A stretch of DNA of 64,000 bases from Berberis thunbergii. Taxonomy: Eukaryota > Streptophyta > Magnoliopsida > Ranunculales > Berberidaceae. Shown piece after piece: positions 1 through 10,320 of the stretch. Within the stretch, counting starts at the first letter, position 1; every line of letters begins with the position of its first letter. The DNA is taken from NCBI GenBank assembly GCA_003290165.1, contig QNQO01000808.1, positions 62,001-126,000 of the forward strand, written 5' to 3'. The notes beneath the pieces were generated by a model. It saw nothing but the letters and a program-made list of their open reading frames with translations, made no database searches and was not told the origin of the DNA. Made by a program: the position numbers and the translations under genes.

Positions 1-1028
1 TTCTTTTCCATCTTCAGAGAGAAAAAGGGAGAGGGAGAGAGCATTAGAGACGCAAGATTCGGCTCTTCTTCATCTGCTTCTTACAGACCCTCACAACAAA
101 AACAACAAGGGAGTAGAAGACACTCTTCAATGGTTTCCTGTTATACCCAACCCCAATATACCACTCTTCCCACCCACAGTCCAAGAACAAGGCTAAAAGT
201 TACAAACTACAATGTACGGTTAGAGTCCTTCCTCGCCCACGTTGGCTCCTTCCCTTTTCCTTTATCTCTAGGGCTGGAAAATCATGAAAGATAGTAGGAA
301 ATATGCTTTGATGTTTGGATTCATGACCACTATCATTGAGCCAATATAGTTGTCTTGACTCAGTATCGTGTCATATTGTCTTTGTTACGAACTTATGAGT
401 TATAATATTTTGCCGGTTTACCATGTATCAATGTTTTTATCTTTCTTAGTTTCTTCACTAAAAAATAAAAAAATAAAAAAGTTAGGATTTTCCCACACTT
501 ACATATTTTTTTGAACATCAAGGATTAAGCTTGTCCTTGTTGTGGGAAGTGAACATGAAACTCTATCTCAACAATAATTCTAGTCAGTTAAGTTTATTAG
601 TCACTTTTGTGTCAAATTTTGATTTTTTTTACAATTTTACCCCTTGTATAGGTAGAGTTTATGATTGTATTTTAAAGAAAATGGATAAAAAATATTAAGA
701 CTTGACCCAAAAATGACGAGCAAATCTGACTTTACTCATGCATTTCATCTTTAAATGTTCTTGGAAGTTGCTGAAAAGAGGAGCATTTCCTCTACTCAGC
801 CATTTCGGAGATGTGAATATAGCTTCAATCTTCTATATATGAGCAGTAGATCCGATGTATGCAGTGATCCTTACATCCATCATCATCACCTGGTTGGATC
901 CTCTAAAGTTTCATTGTGATATTTAATGCCAGGATAATCTTCCCTATTATAATCTTCATAGTAGTTAGTACATTAGTTTAGGATTTAGCACACCAAAGCC
1001 CCAATATTGTTTTTTAAAAACAAGGGCC
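1..1028. other. AT-rich intergenic stretch with no recognisable gene
   Basis: The first 130 bases are purine-rich, with GAGAGA-type runs, and look like a 5' leader. A short open frame starts at about 130 but resembles nothing I know. The rest is AT-rich with poly-T and poly-A runs. It could hold an untranslated exon of a downstream gene, but nothing in the sequence proves that. Confidence 0.4.
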
Positions 1029-1888
1029 TAGGGGTGGGCATCCCATCCCGCGATTTCGTTTTCGTCCCGTCCAGTCCCGATTTATTCGGGTCTTAATGGG
1101 GTTGAATAATTTCATCCCGATTTCGTCCCGTCCCGATCTAGAATGGGATGGGATGGGATGAAGATTTTCAATCCCGTCCCGTTCCGAACTAATTTATTAA
1201 TATTAATTATTAATATTTTATTTAATTAGTTATTTTAGAATTGTGGATGCCCATACAAATTATTGCATAATATTGCAAACTCCAATTCAATTACATAGTA
1301 CATTTTTTTTTTTCCAGAATGATCAAAACACATGTTGTAACCACATCAACCATCTAACAAAGATCTAATAAAAATTAGTGTTGCTACTTTAAAACTTTTA
1401 GTCCTCGCTGAGAAGCGTAAGACCTCCTTGATTTCAAGCCTGATAGATGCAGTTACCAATAGATGGATCAGAATAAACAATGAGGCCAGAACCATTGAAG
1501 TTGCAATTCCAGCTATTCTTGCCAGCCGCTTTGTAGTAGAGATTCATTGCCAATGAAGCGTGCGATACTACATTGTCTGGAATGTAGCAAGCTCGACCTT
1601 TTGAGCTGATGATACTATAGTCTACACCAGCCTGCTGGCAAGAATAGGCCATGTTAGCAAATAGTCTGTTCTGGTCTGTGGACGGCTTTGCAATGCACCA
1701 TGTAATCCTGTTTTCTGCTACCTGCACACCAGTGCAAGCTATGAAACACAACAGATAAGCAGTGAAGACCAGAGAAAGAAAGCCAAAGGACTGTTTTGCC
1801 AATGCCAGATTAACACGCTGATCCCGTCCCGATCCCGTATGAACGGGATGGGTATATCTCGTCCCATCCCGTCCCGTGCCCACCCCTA
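1029..1888 (-). mobile_element. hAT-type element carrying a captured X8 gene piece (copy 1)
   Basis: The ends are the inverted repeat TAGGGGTGGGCA at 1029 and TGCCCACCCCTA ending at 1888, followed inward by GGGAC/CCCGT-rich subterminal repeats. The same ends and subterminal repeats recur in opposite orientation at 19813-20652, where a perfect 8-bp target duplication supports the hAT superfamily. Here the flanking octamers (CAAGGGCC and GTTTTGCC) match only at their last three bases, so the duplication has decayed or rearranged. No transposase is present, so the element is non-autonomous. The interior holds an X8/CBM43 coding piece absent from the second copy. Confidence 0.8.
1434..1883 (-). 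pseudogene. X8/CBM43-domain protein fragment captured by the hAT element
   Basis: The 149-codon frame contains a hydrophobic signal-peptide-like stretch followed by an X8 (CBM43) domain, the callose-binding module of plasmodesmal and GPI-anchored wall proteins. Visible landmarks are WCIAKPS, ANMAYSCQQAGVDYS, a CYIP motif, SHASLAMNLYY, WNCNFNGSG and a terminal GNCIY. The usual Cys in the GVDCS motif is Tyr here, so one conserved disulfide partner is missing. The frame opens inside the element's terminal repeat with GTG, not ATG, so the native start was lost on capture or the upstream residues are terminal-repeat read-through. No intron lies between signal peptide and domain. Expression would need a promoter in or outside the element. 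Confidence 0.7.
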
Positions 1889-2103
1889 GTTTTGCCTATT
1901 GAGTCTCACAAAGGCAAGACCTGAGGGCTCACTCATCAGTTTTTTCATAATGTATCCTGCATCAAATTTTGTCATTCTTTATGTTTTTCTCATTTTTCCC
2001 CATTATTTATTGTGACAATTTACATTCGTTCCTTGCGTAAAATCATTTCTTTTTTGTTAAAAAATGCCTTTATCTTTTCTGATATATGACAAAAAAGATA
2101 TGT

Positions 2104-2704
2104 ATTACTCCTGAAAATATTTGTATGCTTTAGTAGAAACCCCATAACTATACCATTACATTACACCAAATTAATATTTTTGTAACAACTCTCAAAACAT
2201 GAACACTTTTGAGCTGTAACAGTCCACCAAACAATTTTACACATTTTCACAGACAAAGTGATACAATAATTATATGATCATAAAGAGTATGGTGCTACAA
2301 GTGATACTATTCATGGTAATCCAATTTATTATATCTTTTTTTTGTATAAATGTTTTTCATTTTTTTTGACTAAATTTAATTTTGACTTAAAATTATTTAG
2401 TGGACTTTTACAGCTCAAAAGTATTACTATTTTAAAAGTTGTTACCAATATGCCAATTTAATGTAACATCGGAAAACTAAAAAATAGTGTATACTGTTTT
2501 AGGCCTTTATAACAATCTTTCGTTAAAACTGTCCTAAATTTAAATTTCTACTAACTTATCATGTCAAAATGTTGACCATAAGTTTTTTAAAGCTTTTTGT
2601 GATCCCCAAATCTGGATGCACATCTTTTAATGGATTAATGCTTTTCTAAACAATAGATTTTGAAAGTTTCATATTGTTGATAGTTCTCAATTGGAGATAG
2701 AGAT
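2104..2704. repeat. Fold-back repeat, copy 1 (MITE-like)
   Basis: This block recurs at 11843-12365 with scattered substitutions and one internal deletion there. It contains a long imperfect inverted repeat: the arm at 2182-2227 (starting GTAACAACT, ending AGTCCAC) pairs with 2400-2445 (starting GTGGACT, ending GTTAC). Partial complementarity continues outside the arms. It has no coding capacity. I see no clear target duplication, so the superfamily is unknown. Confidence 0.65.
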
Positions 2705-2709
2705 GGACA

Positions 2710-3434
2710 TGATATTTACGTAATTATTATATAATTTACCTCCTAATTTATATTTATTAATATTTTGATTAGTGTATCTTAATTTAATTATTTTATTTGT
2801 TTATTTTTGTAGAATTTGGAGTTTAAATGACAAAAGTGCATAGTGGAGAGAATTTGGAAATTCATAGACAAATTGATGAAGTGGAACGGAGACACTGATG
2901 CAGGAGAATTTCTAGGGTTCATAATTTGGATTTTTAGGGTTCATAATTTGGTTTCTAGGGTTCCTATTTGAGAGATCTTTCAATTTAATTAGGAGTATTT
3001 TTAGTTTCTTTTTAGAATTATGCATTAATTTTTTAAGGAATAGACTGTTTGTTATTTTAGTTTTTTATTTTATTTTTATTTTAGAAATATGCAGTTTCTT
3101 TTTAGGATTTACTTTTAGGTAATATTTCTTTTATCGTTTAGGAAGAGATTTTGAACTCAATTTGAGCCAGATTTTTTGCAGATTACTTATTTTATTACGT
3201 ATTTCGTTTTAGTATGATTATTGGAAATTTTCATTTTTATGTTAAAATTCTAATAATGATTTTTAGCTATAAAGCCCGGCTTGTAGGCTAATTTAGGGAC
3301 AATTTTTTATTTGCATAATTTTGAATTGACATTAGAGATATTTCTCTGTGTTTTTGGCGATTATTTTGTATTCTTCCTTGTGAATTATCTATTAAAACTA
3401 GCACGCTAAATAATCGATATTCTGCCCGGCGTCA
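2710..3434 (+). repeat. 5' LTR of the deleted gypsy element
   Basis: The right boundary is set by CA at 3433-3434 next to the primer site. The last 91 bases (3344-3434) match 4755-4847 closely. The left boundary at TG 2710 is inferred from the flanking GACA and from the end of the fold-back repeat just before it. Confidence 0.6.
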
Positions 3435-3436
3435 GT

Positions 3437-3448
3437 TGGTATCAGAGC
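3437..3448 (+). other. Primer binding site, tRNA-Met type
   Basis: TGGTATCAGAGC lies two bases after the LTR end. It is complementary to the 3' end of initiator tRNA-Met, the usual primer for plant gypsy chromoviruses and many copia elements. Confidence 0.9.
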
Positions 3449-3484
3449 TTCAACATCTTCTTGGGGTGAGATTTCATCAGTTTT

Positions 3485-3873
3485 ATGACTGGTGGTCATG
3501 GACGTCGCGGGCAGGTTCCGAACGAGGAAGCCCTCAATGTGATCGTAACATTAAGAATATGATGATTGAAGATTTACAGAGGCAAGTTGCAGAGTTAACC
3601 CGGCGTTTAACAGCGCAAAATTTCGGTAATCGTGAGATGAAAGATCATGATTCTGATTTCAGTTTCGAAAACTCGTATCCCAATCACGCTCGATTATGGG
3701 AACATGGAGAACCCGTGTATGACGATAAGGAGCTTGAGGAAGACATGGTAGACGAAACTAAAGAGTTTGGAGAGCATGTGTATGACACTGATCAAGAGGA
3801 GGATGAAGATTCTGAGTTCGATGAGGATCCCTTGAAGATTGAGTCGGAAGGTGTGGACGATGATGAAGATTAA
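3485..3873 (+). pseudogene. Truncated gypsy gag
   Basis: An ATG at 3485 opens a frame reading MTGGHGRRGQVPNEEALNV, a typical plant gypsy gag start. A frameshift near 3550 moves the reading to the frame with MMIEDLQRQVAELTRRL, the usual gag helix. The rest is an acidic tail rich in Asp and Glu, ending at TAA 3871-3873. The capsid core, zinc knuckle and all of pol are missing, so this is a remnant joined to sequence from elsewhere. Confidence 0.7.
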
Positions 3874-4125
3874 GAAACTACTGATGGTGTTGGAGATTGG
3901 GAGAAGATAATGAGCAAGACAGATAAGCTCATGGACAAAGAATTCATGAAGGACCCCAGTGAGATAACATGGGGATCAATCGATAAGAAGCTCAAGGTCA
4001 TTGTAGCTGCACGTGGTCGCAAGGGAACTGGCAGAGTTTAACAGGTCGAACAACTAACTGTCTTGACGAAGGTTGCTAAGACTCATGCTCAGAAGCTTGA
4101 GATCCTCTTCAATGTTGTATTTGCC
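3874..4125 (+). pseudogene. Captured fragment of translation initiation factor eIF3 subunit c
   Basis: In the same frame as the end of gag, directly after its TAA, the sequence reads GDWEKIMSKTDKLMDKEF, then KDPSEITWGSIDKK, VAARGRKGTGR, an in-frame TAA near 4039, and QLTVLTKVAKTHAQKLEILF. This order matches the conserved central region of plant eIF3c. The similarity stops abruptly after NVVFA, where the canonical protein would continue, so the fragment probably ends at an exon or recombination junction. It has two stop codons and no start of its own, so no functional eIF3c can come from it. It lies between LTR sequences, which identifies it as retroelement cargo. Confidence 0.8.
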
Positions 4126-4754
4126 GAACACCACCATCAGTCGCCACCTCGCCTACCTCCCTCACCCATCTTTCTCTTCCTATTTCCCTTTCGTTCTGCC
4201 ACCGCCCCTATTCCATCTCGCGACATAGCCACCACCACTACCTCCTTCTTCTTGTTTTCCTCTTTCTCTTGAACCCTATTCTTCTCTTTCTTCCATTCAT
4301 CACCTCCCTCTCCCTCCACTCTGTCTCGCAACCGAGTCACAACACCACGAAAACAGGGTAGTCCCTGCTCCGCTTCACTTCCACCACGCCACCGTCCAGC
4401 CAGCCGTCGCAACCACCCACTCTCTCGTCCTTCCCCCTCGTTTCCCTCTATCTCGTGCAGGTATTGGAGCCAAACAGAGAACAACAACAACGAGCAACTC
4501 GCGAGACACAGGACGGGACTCGATGGAGACAAAGACCGCGAGTTTTTGGCGGGAGAAAACTGATTTACAAATCAGTTCGACTATTTGCACCCCGAACACT
4601 TGCTTTTTGTACCACCACAGTGCACTTGCAGCCCTTCCCGTCGCGTGTTCGTGCAGGAATTGATGGATTCTACCTACACCAGTGTTGTGTCATCGTCCAC
4701 CATGATTTTCTAGCCCTTGCAGACGTGAATTTAGATTTACCAGCAGAGGTGTAG
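4126..4754 (+). other. Pyrimidine-rich segment of unknown origin inside the gypsy element
   Basis: The strand is rich in CCTCCC and TTCTCTT and resembles the 5' leader of a plant gene. Several overlapping open frames on both strands have low-complexity translations and no recognised domain. It may be a second piece of captured host DNA, since it does not resemble gypsy coding sequence. Confidence 0.4.
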
Positions 4755-4847
4755 CTCTGTGTGTTTTGGGCGATTATTTTGTATTCTTCCTTGTGAATTA
4801 TCTATTAGAACTAGCCCGCAGGATAATCGCTATTCTGCCCGGTGTCA
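4755..4847 (+). repeat. 3' LTR remnant of the deleted gypsy element
   Basis: These 93 bases match the last 91 bases of the 5' LTR, including GGCGATTATTTTGTATTC and the terminal TCA. Most of the 3' LTR, and any polypurine tract, is missing. Confidence 0.75.
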
Positions 4848-5586
4848 GACACTCAAGCCAAAGATTAAGAGAACCAAAGATAAATGGAAATTAGTTTTGA
4901 ATTTTGGTGGAACAAATAAATGATATGGATGAACATAGCCAAACTCACCTCTCCTATTATTAGAAGAGAATCTAAACAAAAGGGGTGGTTTCCAATTGTA
5001 TTTGATTTCCAATTGTATATGGACCTTTTTTGTTTCCTTTTGTATTTGGGTTTCCAATTAGTAGTGGGTTTTCATTTGTATTGGGTATTTTTGATTTCCA
5101 ATTGGGTTTCTAAGAAAGTCTTTTCTCTTTACAATAGATACAACAAGAAAGAATACAGGAGAGAAGAGTTTTGTTTTTCTTGGAACCAAAAAGAGCAACA
5201 CGAGAAAAAAGGGACAACAAGCAGAAACGCAAAAGAAAACAAAACAACAAGAGAGAGTTCTTTTGGTGGGCTTTTCTTGGGACCACAAGTAGATAACAAC
5301 AAAGAGTTTTCTTTTTAACAAATAAGAAACAAGACAGCAAGTTTTTTTTTTTTTTAAACTCAAACATGGCTGGAACAAAAAGGCAAGAGAACAGTCGACA
5401 GAGGAGGGGGAGAGTTGTCAAGGACAACAAAGAGTGCGCAGAACGGTAGGCGACACACAACAGCAGGGTGCACATCGCTGATTCGCCACGCGCTGCCATG
5501 CCGATGAAACTCCACACCAGCGCTGCTGTTATCACCTTCACTATGCGTCACTAAACTCCACGCAAGGCGAAGATGTGAACTCCCAG
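4848..5586. other. Intergenic stretch, no supported gene
   Basis: AT-rich at first, with a poly-T run near 5343, then a GC-richer part at 5400-5580. Overlapping open frames on both strands have no family resemblance. A minus-strand frame there begins with a signal-peptide-like stretch, but I would not call it a gene. Confidence 0.4.
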
Positions 5587-6254
5587 ATGTAACGCCCTTA
5601 ATTAGTTTTTGATTCGTTTATTACTTTCACGTTGACTAATGATGTTTATGATTCTCACTTCTATTTAATATAGAAATTTATGTTATTTTAGTGGCAAAGA
5701 TTTCATCAATTTCTTCGTAGATTATTATTTCGGTGGTTGTCTTTTTTTCTCCATATAAGCTTAGTCAAGTTTTTCTTATGTGTGAAATGTTTAAGGATCA
5801 ATTAATTCTGGTAGGTTAGTTATATATGATCGTCATTTATTACGTTATTGTCTCCGGATATATCGTAAGTTTAGGATATCACATATGACCAACCTTTGTG
5901 CTTTCTAGAAAAAGTGAAATCTAAAATCCATTCACATTAGAATATATTAGTGCATTAAAGACTATTTTTTGATTACGTTGTTTGGGATGTGAAACACGTA
6001 ATCGAGTTATCATAACAAATCAATACTAGTTGGCGCGTGAAGTCTAGGAAGGATTCTCAAAACCTTGTAATTTTCCAAAACTTGATTTTTATTAAACTAA
6101 ATTCAATTTCATATTTTAAAATTGCTAGAATTTCTTACATTTAGTTTCTCGTAGTTTTTCTTCATTGACCTTGTTTTGTAGATCGTTTTTCCTCGTGGGA
6201 TCGACACCCCAATATTTACTGCAATTAACCGCGTGAATTGTTTGGGCGTAATCA
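5587..6254 (+). repeat. 5' LTR of the Athila-type element
   Basis: The right end (ATCA at 6251-6254) lies ten bases before the primer site, and the preceding GGATCGACACCCC and short GC-rich stretch resemble the ends of Athila/Tat LTRs. The left end is uncertain; TG at about 5586 is one candidate. Confidence 0.45.
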
Positions 6255-6263
6255 AATTAATTT

Positions 6264-6281
6264 TGGCGTCGTTGCTGGGGA
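6264..6281 (+). other. Primer binding site, tRNA-Asp type
   Basis: TGGCGTCGTTGCTGGGGA differs by two transitions from the TGGCGCCGTTGCCGGGGA primer site typical of Athila and Tat elements. Confidence 0.85.
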
Positions 6282-6530
6282 CAAGCGTCATTCTATAAGA
6301 GAGGTTTTGTGTATTATCTTTCTTGTTCATTGTTTTTTTTTTTGTAGGTTTTAGGTCTACTTTATTTTTTATTTTATTTTATTTCTTAAAAAAAAACCAA
6401 CAAAAAAAAGGACATTGGGGAGTGTGAGTTGGAATAGAGATAACTTAGGGAGACTAATTAGGGTCCCAAATTTAGAACACCCACAAATTCACATTGAGAC
6501 CAATTAAGTCATACTTCTAATTCTCAGACC

Positions 6531-8094
6531 ATGAGTAATCACGAAGATGACCATGTTCGGTCGCTAAAGGACTATCTCTACCCCACGCGCCTTGCTACTC
6601 CATCATATATCATTTTTGCACCAAGTACACCAAAGCTAGATTTAAGCCGGGTATGATACAATTATTACCCACTTTTCATGGCCTAGAGATTGAGAATTCT
6701 TATGTTCACATTAGAGAATTTCGAGGAAGTTGTGGCCACTTTCCACAACAAAGTTGAGGCTGTAGACTCGGTTAGAGTAGGATTTTTTCCTTTTTTCCCT
6801 TAAGGAAAAAGCAAAGAGTTGGCTATACTCTTTGCGACAAAGGTCTATAGGTTCGTGGGAGGAGATGACCCAAGCATTTTTTAATAAATACTTTCCTCAC
6901 CACAAAACCAACGGTATAAAGAGACAAATTTCTACCTTCACCAAAAAGAATAGCGAGACATTATTATCAAGCATTGGAGAAGTTCAAGGATCTCTTGAAT
7001 ACATGTCCACACCATGGGTATGAGACTTGGCGCTTAGTCAGTTATTTTTATGATTGGCTCACCAGTAGAGAGCGTTAGTTCATTGAGATGATGTGTAATG
7101 AAGAGTTTTTGCATGAAGACCCTGGCAAGGCCATTGAGTACCTGAATGACCTGGCTGAAAAGGCTCATACTTGGACTGGTCCAAGTGCTATTGAGAGCAC
7201 GGATAGAACACGTTCAGCTGGAGTCTACCAACTTAGGGAAGATGATAGCCTTAAAGCCCAATTGGATAGAGTAACTAAGGAGTTAGAGGCATTTAAGACC
7301 AAGGATGGTAGGCCCACACATACTGTTGCCAGAGTTGAGCTACAGGACGCATGTTTTATATGCGGGGGAGTTGAACACTTCGCACAGGATTGCCCAACCT
7401 TGACTGAGATGAGAGGGGTTTATGAGGAACAATGTAACGTCTTAGGGATGTACAAGAAGCTATACTCACCATTCTCTAACACTTACAATTTTGGTTGGAG
7501 AGATCACCCTAACTTAGGCTGGAGGTCCGAAGTAGACCAACCTACACACTCACAGGCACAACCACCTAGATCATACCCTGCACATCCATACAATGCGCAA
7601 TCTAACAGAAATTCCTTATCAGACACATTACATGCATTTATAGAGGCACAAGGTAAAACTAATCAAAAATTTGAGGTTGCATTGACAGAGTTGGCAGAAG
7701 AGAATAAGAAGATCAAAAGCCAGATAACCAAGTTGACAAGTTCATTAACAGTACAAGAGCGGGGCCAATTTTTGTCACAGCCTCAAGCAAATCCTAAAGG
7801 GCCAACTTATGGCACAAATCTCTACTTCAGACTCTCAGAATGTCAAAGAGGTTAATGCCATCACTACTCGGAGTGGTAAGATTTTATACGGGTCAAGCTT
7901 ATCCACGACTATAGGCACCTCCCCAAGTGCAAAGGAGAGCATCCCTGAGGATGAGCCCAACATGAACATTCCAATTCCAGTTCCTTTTTCTCAAACACTA
8001 CGACCTACTGGAAAGAAATCGAAAATGCATGGTGAGATTCTAGAACACTTGAAACAGGTTAAAATTAACTTACCTTTGCTACATGTGATTAAAT
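6531..8094 (+). pseudogene. Athila-type gag, broken
   Basis: An ATG at 6531 begins a decayed gag. Recognisable parts across several frames are SWEEMTQAFFNKYFPHHKT (capsid), the MMCNEEFLHEDP and DYLNDLAEKAHTW-like helices, and a zinc knuckle CFICGGVEHFAQDC (about 7352-7393). A coiled-coil-like stretch rich in Glu and Lys follows near 7670-7740. Stops and frameshifts lie at about 6650, 6800, 7020 and 7850. Gag would form the virus-like particle; this copy cannot. Confidence 0.8.
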
Positions 8095-8187
8095 AAGTAC
8101 CAACTTATGCGAGGGTCATAAATGATCTATGCACTATCAAGAGGAAACATCATGTCAAGAAGACTGTCTTCTTGACAGAACATTGCG

Positions 8188-8994
8188 GTGATTGAGCAGA
8201 GGACACCACCCAAGTACAAAGATCCAGGGTGTCCTACAGTCACCTGCCAGATTGGGACTCATGAGTTCGACCACGCCTTGTTGGATTTAGGGGCAAGTGT
8301 AAATCTGATGCCATATTCTATTTACTTGCAACTGGGTCTAGGAGAGATTAAACCCACATTCGTGGTACTACAATTGGCCAATAGATCGGTTAAGAAGCCA
8401 AGAGGAATAGTCAAGGATGTCTTGCTGCAGATTGATAAGTTTTACTATTCCGTCTACTTTCTTATTTTAGATACTCATTATGCGGTTAATATGGAGTCTA
8501 CAGTTTCGATTATTTTAGGTAGACATTTTCTTGCCACAACTAATGCTCTTATCAATTGCAGGAACGGTCTAATGAAACTGTCTTTTGGGAACATGACTCT
8601 GGAGGTCAACATATTCAATATTAGCATGCAACCACGTGATGCTGATGAGTGTCATCATACTTACATGATAGACATGCTGATATCAGAAGAGGCGCTCCTG
8701 AGCGCAGATTCTGAAACCTTAGAGTACCTCATTTCTATTTATGATTATGAGAATTCATTTTATCCTGACAATGCTTTTGATATTTCTGTTATTTCAGGGT
8801 TAAAGGATAAAGGAGGAAGACAATGGCAACCATGCTTTGAGGAGTTGCCAAAGGAAAGACAGAAACCACAACCATCCACCGTGGAAACTCCGAAAGTTGA
8901 CCTAGTTCCACTGCCTGAGGGACATAAACATGCATTCCTCGGATCAGGTGATACCTTTCCTGTTATTATTTCTTCCATTCTTGATAGCTCATAA
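8188..8994 (+). pseudogene. Athila-type aspartic protease region
   Basis: The 268-codon frame contains LLDLGASVNLMPYSIY (active-site D-x-G-A-S in the Athila form DLGAS), LQLANRSVKKPRGIV and a later ILGRHFL flap-like motif. It encodes the retropepsin that cleaves Gag-Pol. The frame is closed upstream by a TAA and separated from RT by a stop, so it is a fragment of the former polyprotein. Confidence 0.8.
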
Positions 8995-9094
8995 GAAGAA
9001 GAATTGATTAATATGTTACGTGAGCACAAATGTGCATTAGGTTGGACCATAACTGACATTAAAAGGTATTAGCCCCTTAATATGTTCCCATAGG

Positions 9095-10290
9095 ATTCAT
9101 TTAGAAGAACGAGCTAACCCCCGTAGAGACCCTCAAAGACAACTTAACCCTACTATGAAAGAGGTGGTTAAAAAGGAAGTTTTAAAATTGTTAGATGCAA
9201 GCATCATTTATCCCATCTCTGATAGCAAGTGGGTTAGTCCAACTCAAGTAGTTCCCAAGAAATCTGGAATAACAGTGGTGACTAATGAAGAATGGGTGCC
9301 TGTTCTTACTAAGGTAGTGATGCGTATGTGCATTGATTATAGGAGACTTAATTCTGCCACCTGCAAGGATCACTTCCCACTTCCATTCATAGTCTAAATC
9401 TTAGAGCGAGTAGCTGGTCATTTTTTCTATTGCTTTCTAGATGAGTATAAGGATATTATCAGATTAAGATTTTATTAGAGGATCAGGATAAAACTACTTT
9501 CACATGTCCTTTTGGTACTTATGCTTTTCGGCATATGCCATTTGGTTTGTGTAATGCACCGACTACTTTTCAGAGATGCATGATGAGTATTTTTAGTGAC
9601 ATGGTTGAAAAATATATGGAAGTATTCATGGATGATTTGACTGTTTTTGGTGATTCATTTGATTCATATTTACTTCACTTGAAGGCTGTTGTAAGTAGAT
9701 GTGAAGAGAAGGGTTTGGTGCTTAATTGGGAAAAAATGTCATTTTATGGTTTCCTATGGAATAGTTCTGGGACACATAGTTTCTAATAAAGGAATAGAGG
9801 TTGATAAAACTAAAATTGAATTGATTTCTAAATTACCTACACCTAAAAGTGTCAAGGATGTGAGATCATTTCTAGGGCACGCGGGTTTTTATAGGAGGTT
9901 CATACAAAATTTTCTGCCATCTCTTGACCATTAAGTAGCCTCCTGGTCAAAGACGTTGTGTTTCAATGGACACAAGAGTGTGAGGACGCCTTTCAAACAC
10001 TCATGGATAGACTTACCTCTGCCCCCATCATGCAGCCACCGGATTGGACTTTACCATTTGAGATAATGTGTGATGCAAGCAACTATGCTGTGGGGGCAGT
10101 CTTGGGACAACGAAGGGAAGGGAAACCATTTGTTGTTTACTATGCTAGTCAAAGACTTAATGATGCTCAAAAGAATTATTCGACTACTGAAAAAGAGTTG
10201 CTAGGTGTAGTTTTTGCTTTAGATTAATTTCGTGCTTATTTGATTGGTACACCTATCACTGTTTTTACTGACCATGCGGTTCTTAAGTTC
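9095..10290 (+). pseudogene. Athila-type reverse transcriptase and RNase H
   Basis: RT blocks run across several frames: VKKEVLKLLDASIIYPISDS, CIDYRRLNSATCKDHFPLPF, MPFGLCNAPTTFQRCM and the catalytic box FMDDLTV (about 9624-9644). RNase H follows with FEIMCDASNYAVGAVLGQ and YYASQRLNDAQKNY. At least four stops or frameshifts break it (near 9396, 9470, 9770 and 9932). Confidence 0.85.
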
Positions 10291-10320
10291 CTTCTTTCTA
10301 AATAGGATTCTAAGGCAAGA

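Larger units (their letters stand above)
2710..4847 (+). mobile_element. Internally deleted Ty3/gypsy retroelement carrying an eIF3c fragment
   Basis: A 5' LTR-like region (TG at 2710, CA at 3433-3434) is followed by a tRNA-Met primer site, a truncated gag, a host-gene fragment, a pyrimidine-rich segment of unknown origin, and the last 93 bases of a 3' LTR ending at 4847. GACA precedes the 5' TG and follows the 3' CA, consistent with a 4-5 bp target duplication. Protease, RT and integrase are absent. This is a non-autonomous deletion derivative with transduced host sequence. Confidence 0.7.

Noticed and set aside
4137..4532. Minus-strand 131-codon frame as a gene
   Set aside because: The translation is low-complexity Arg/Glu/Gly, the complement of a pyrimidine-rich leader-like stretch.
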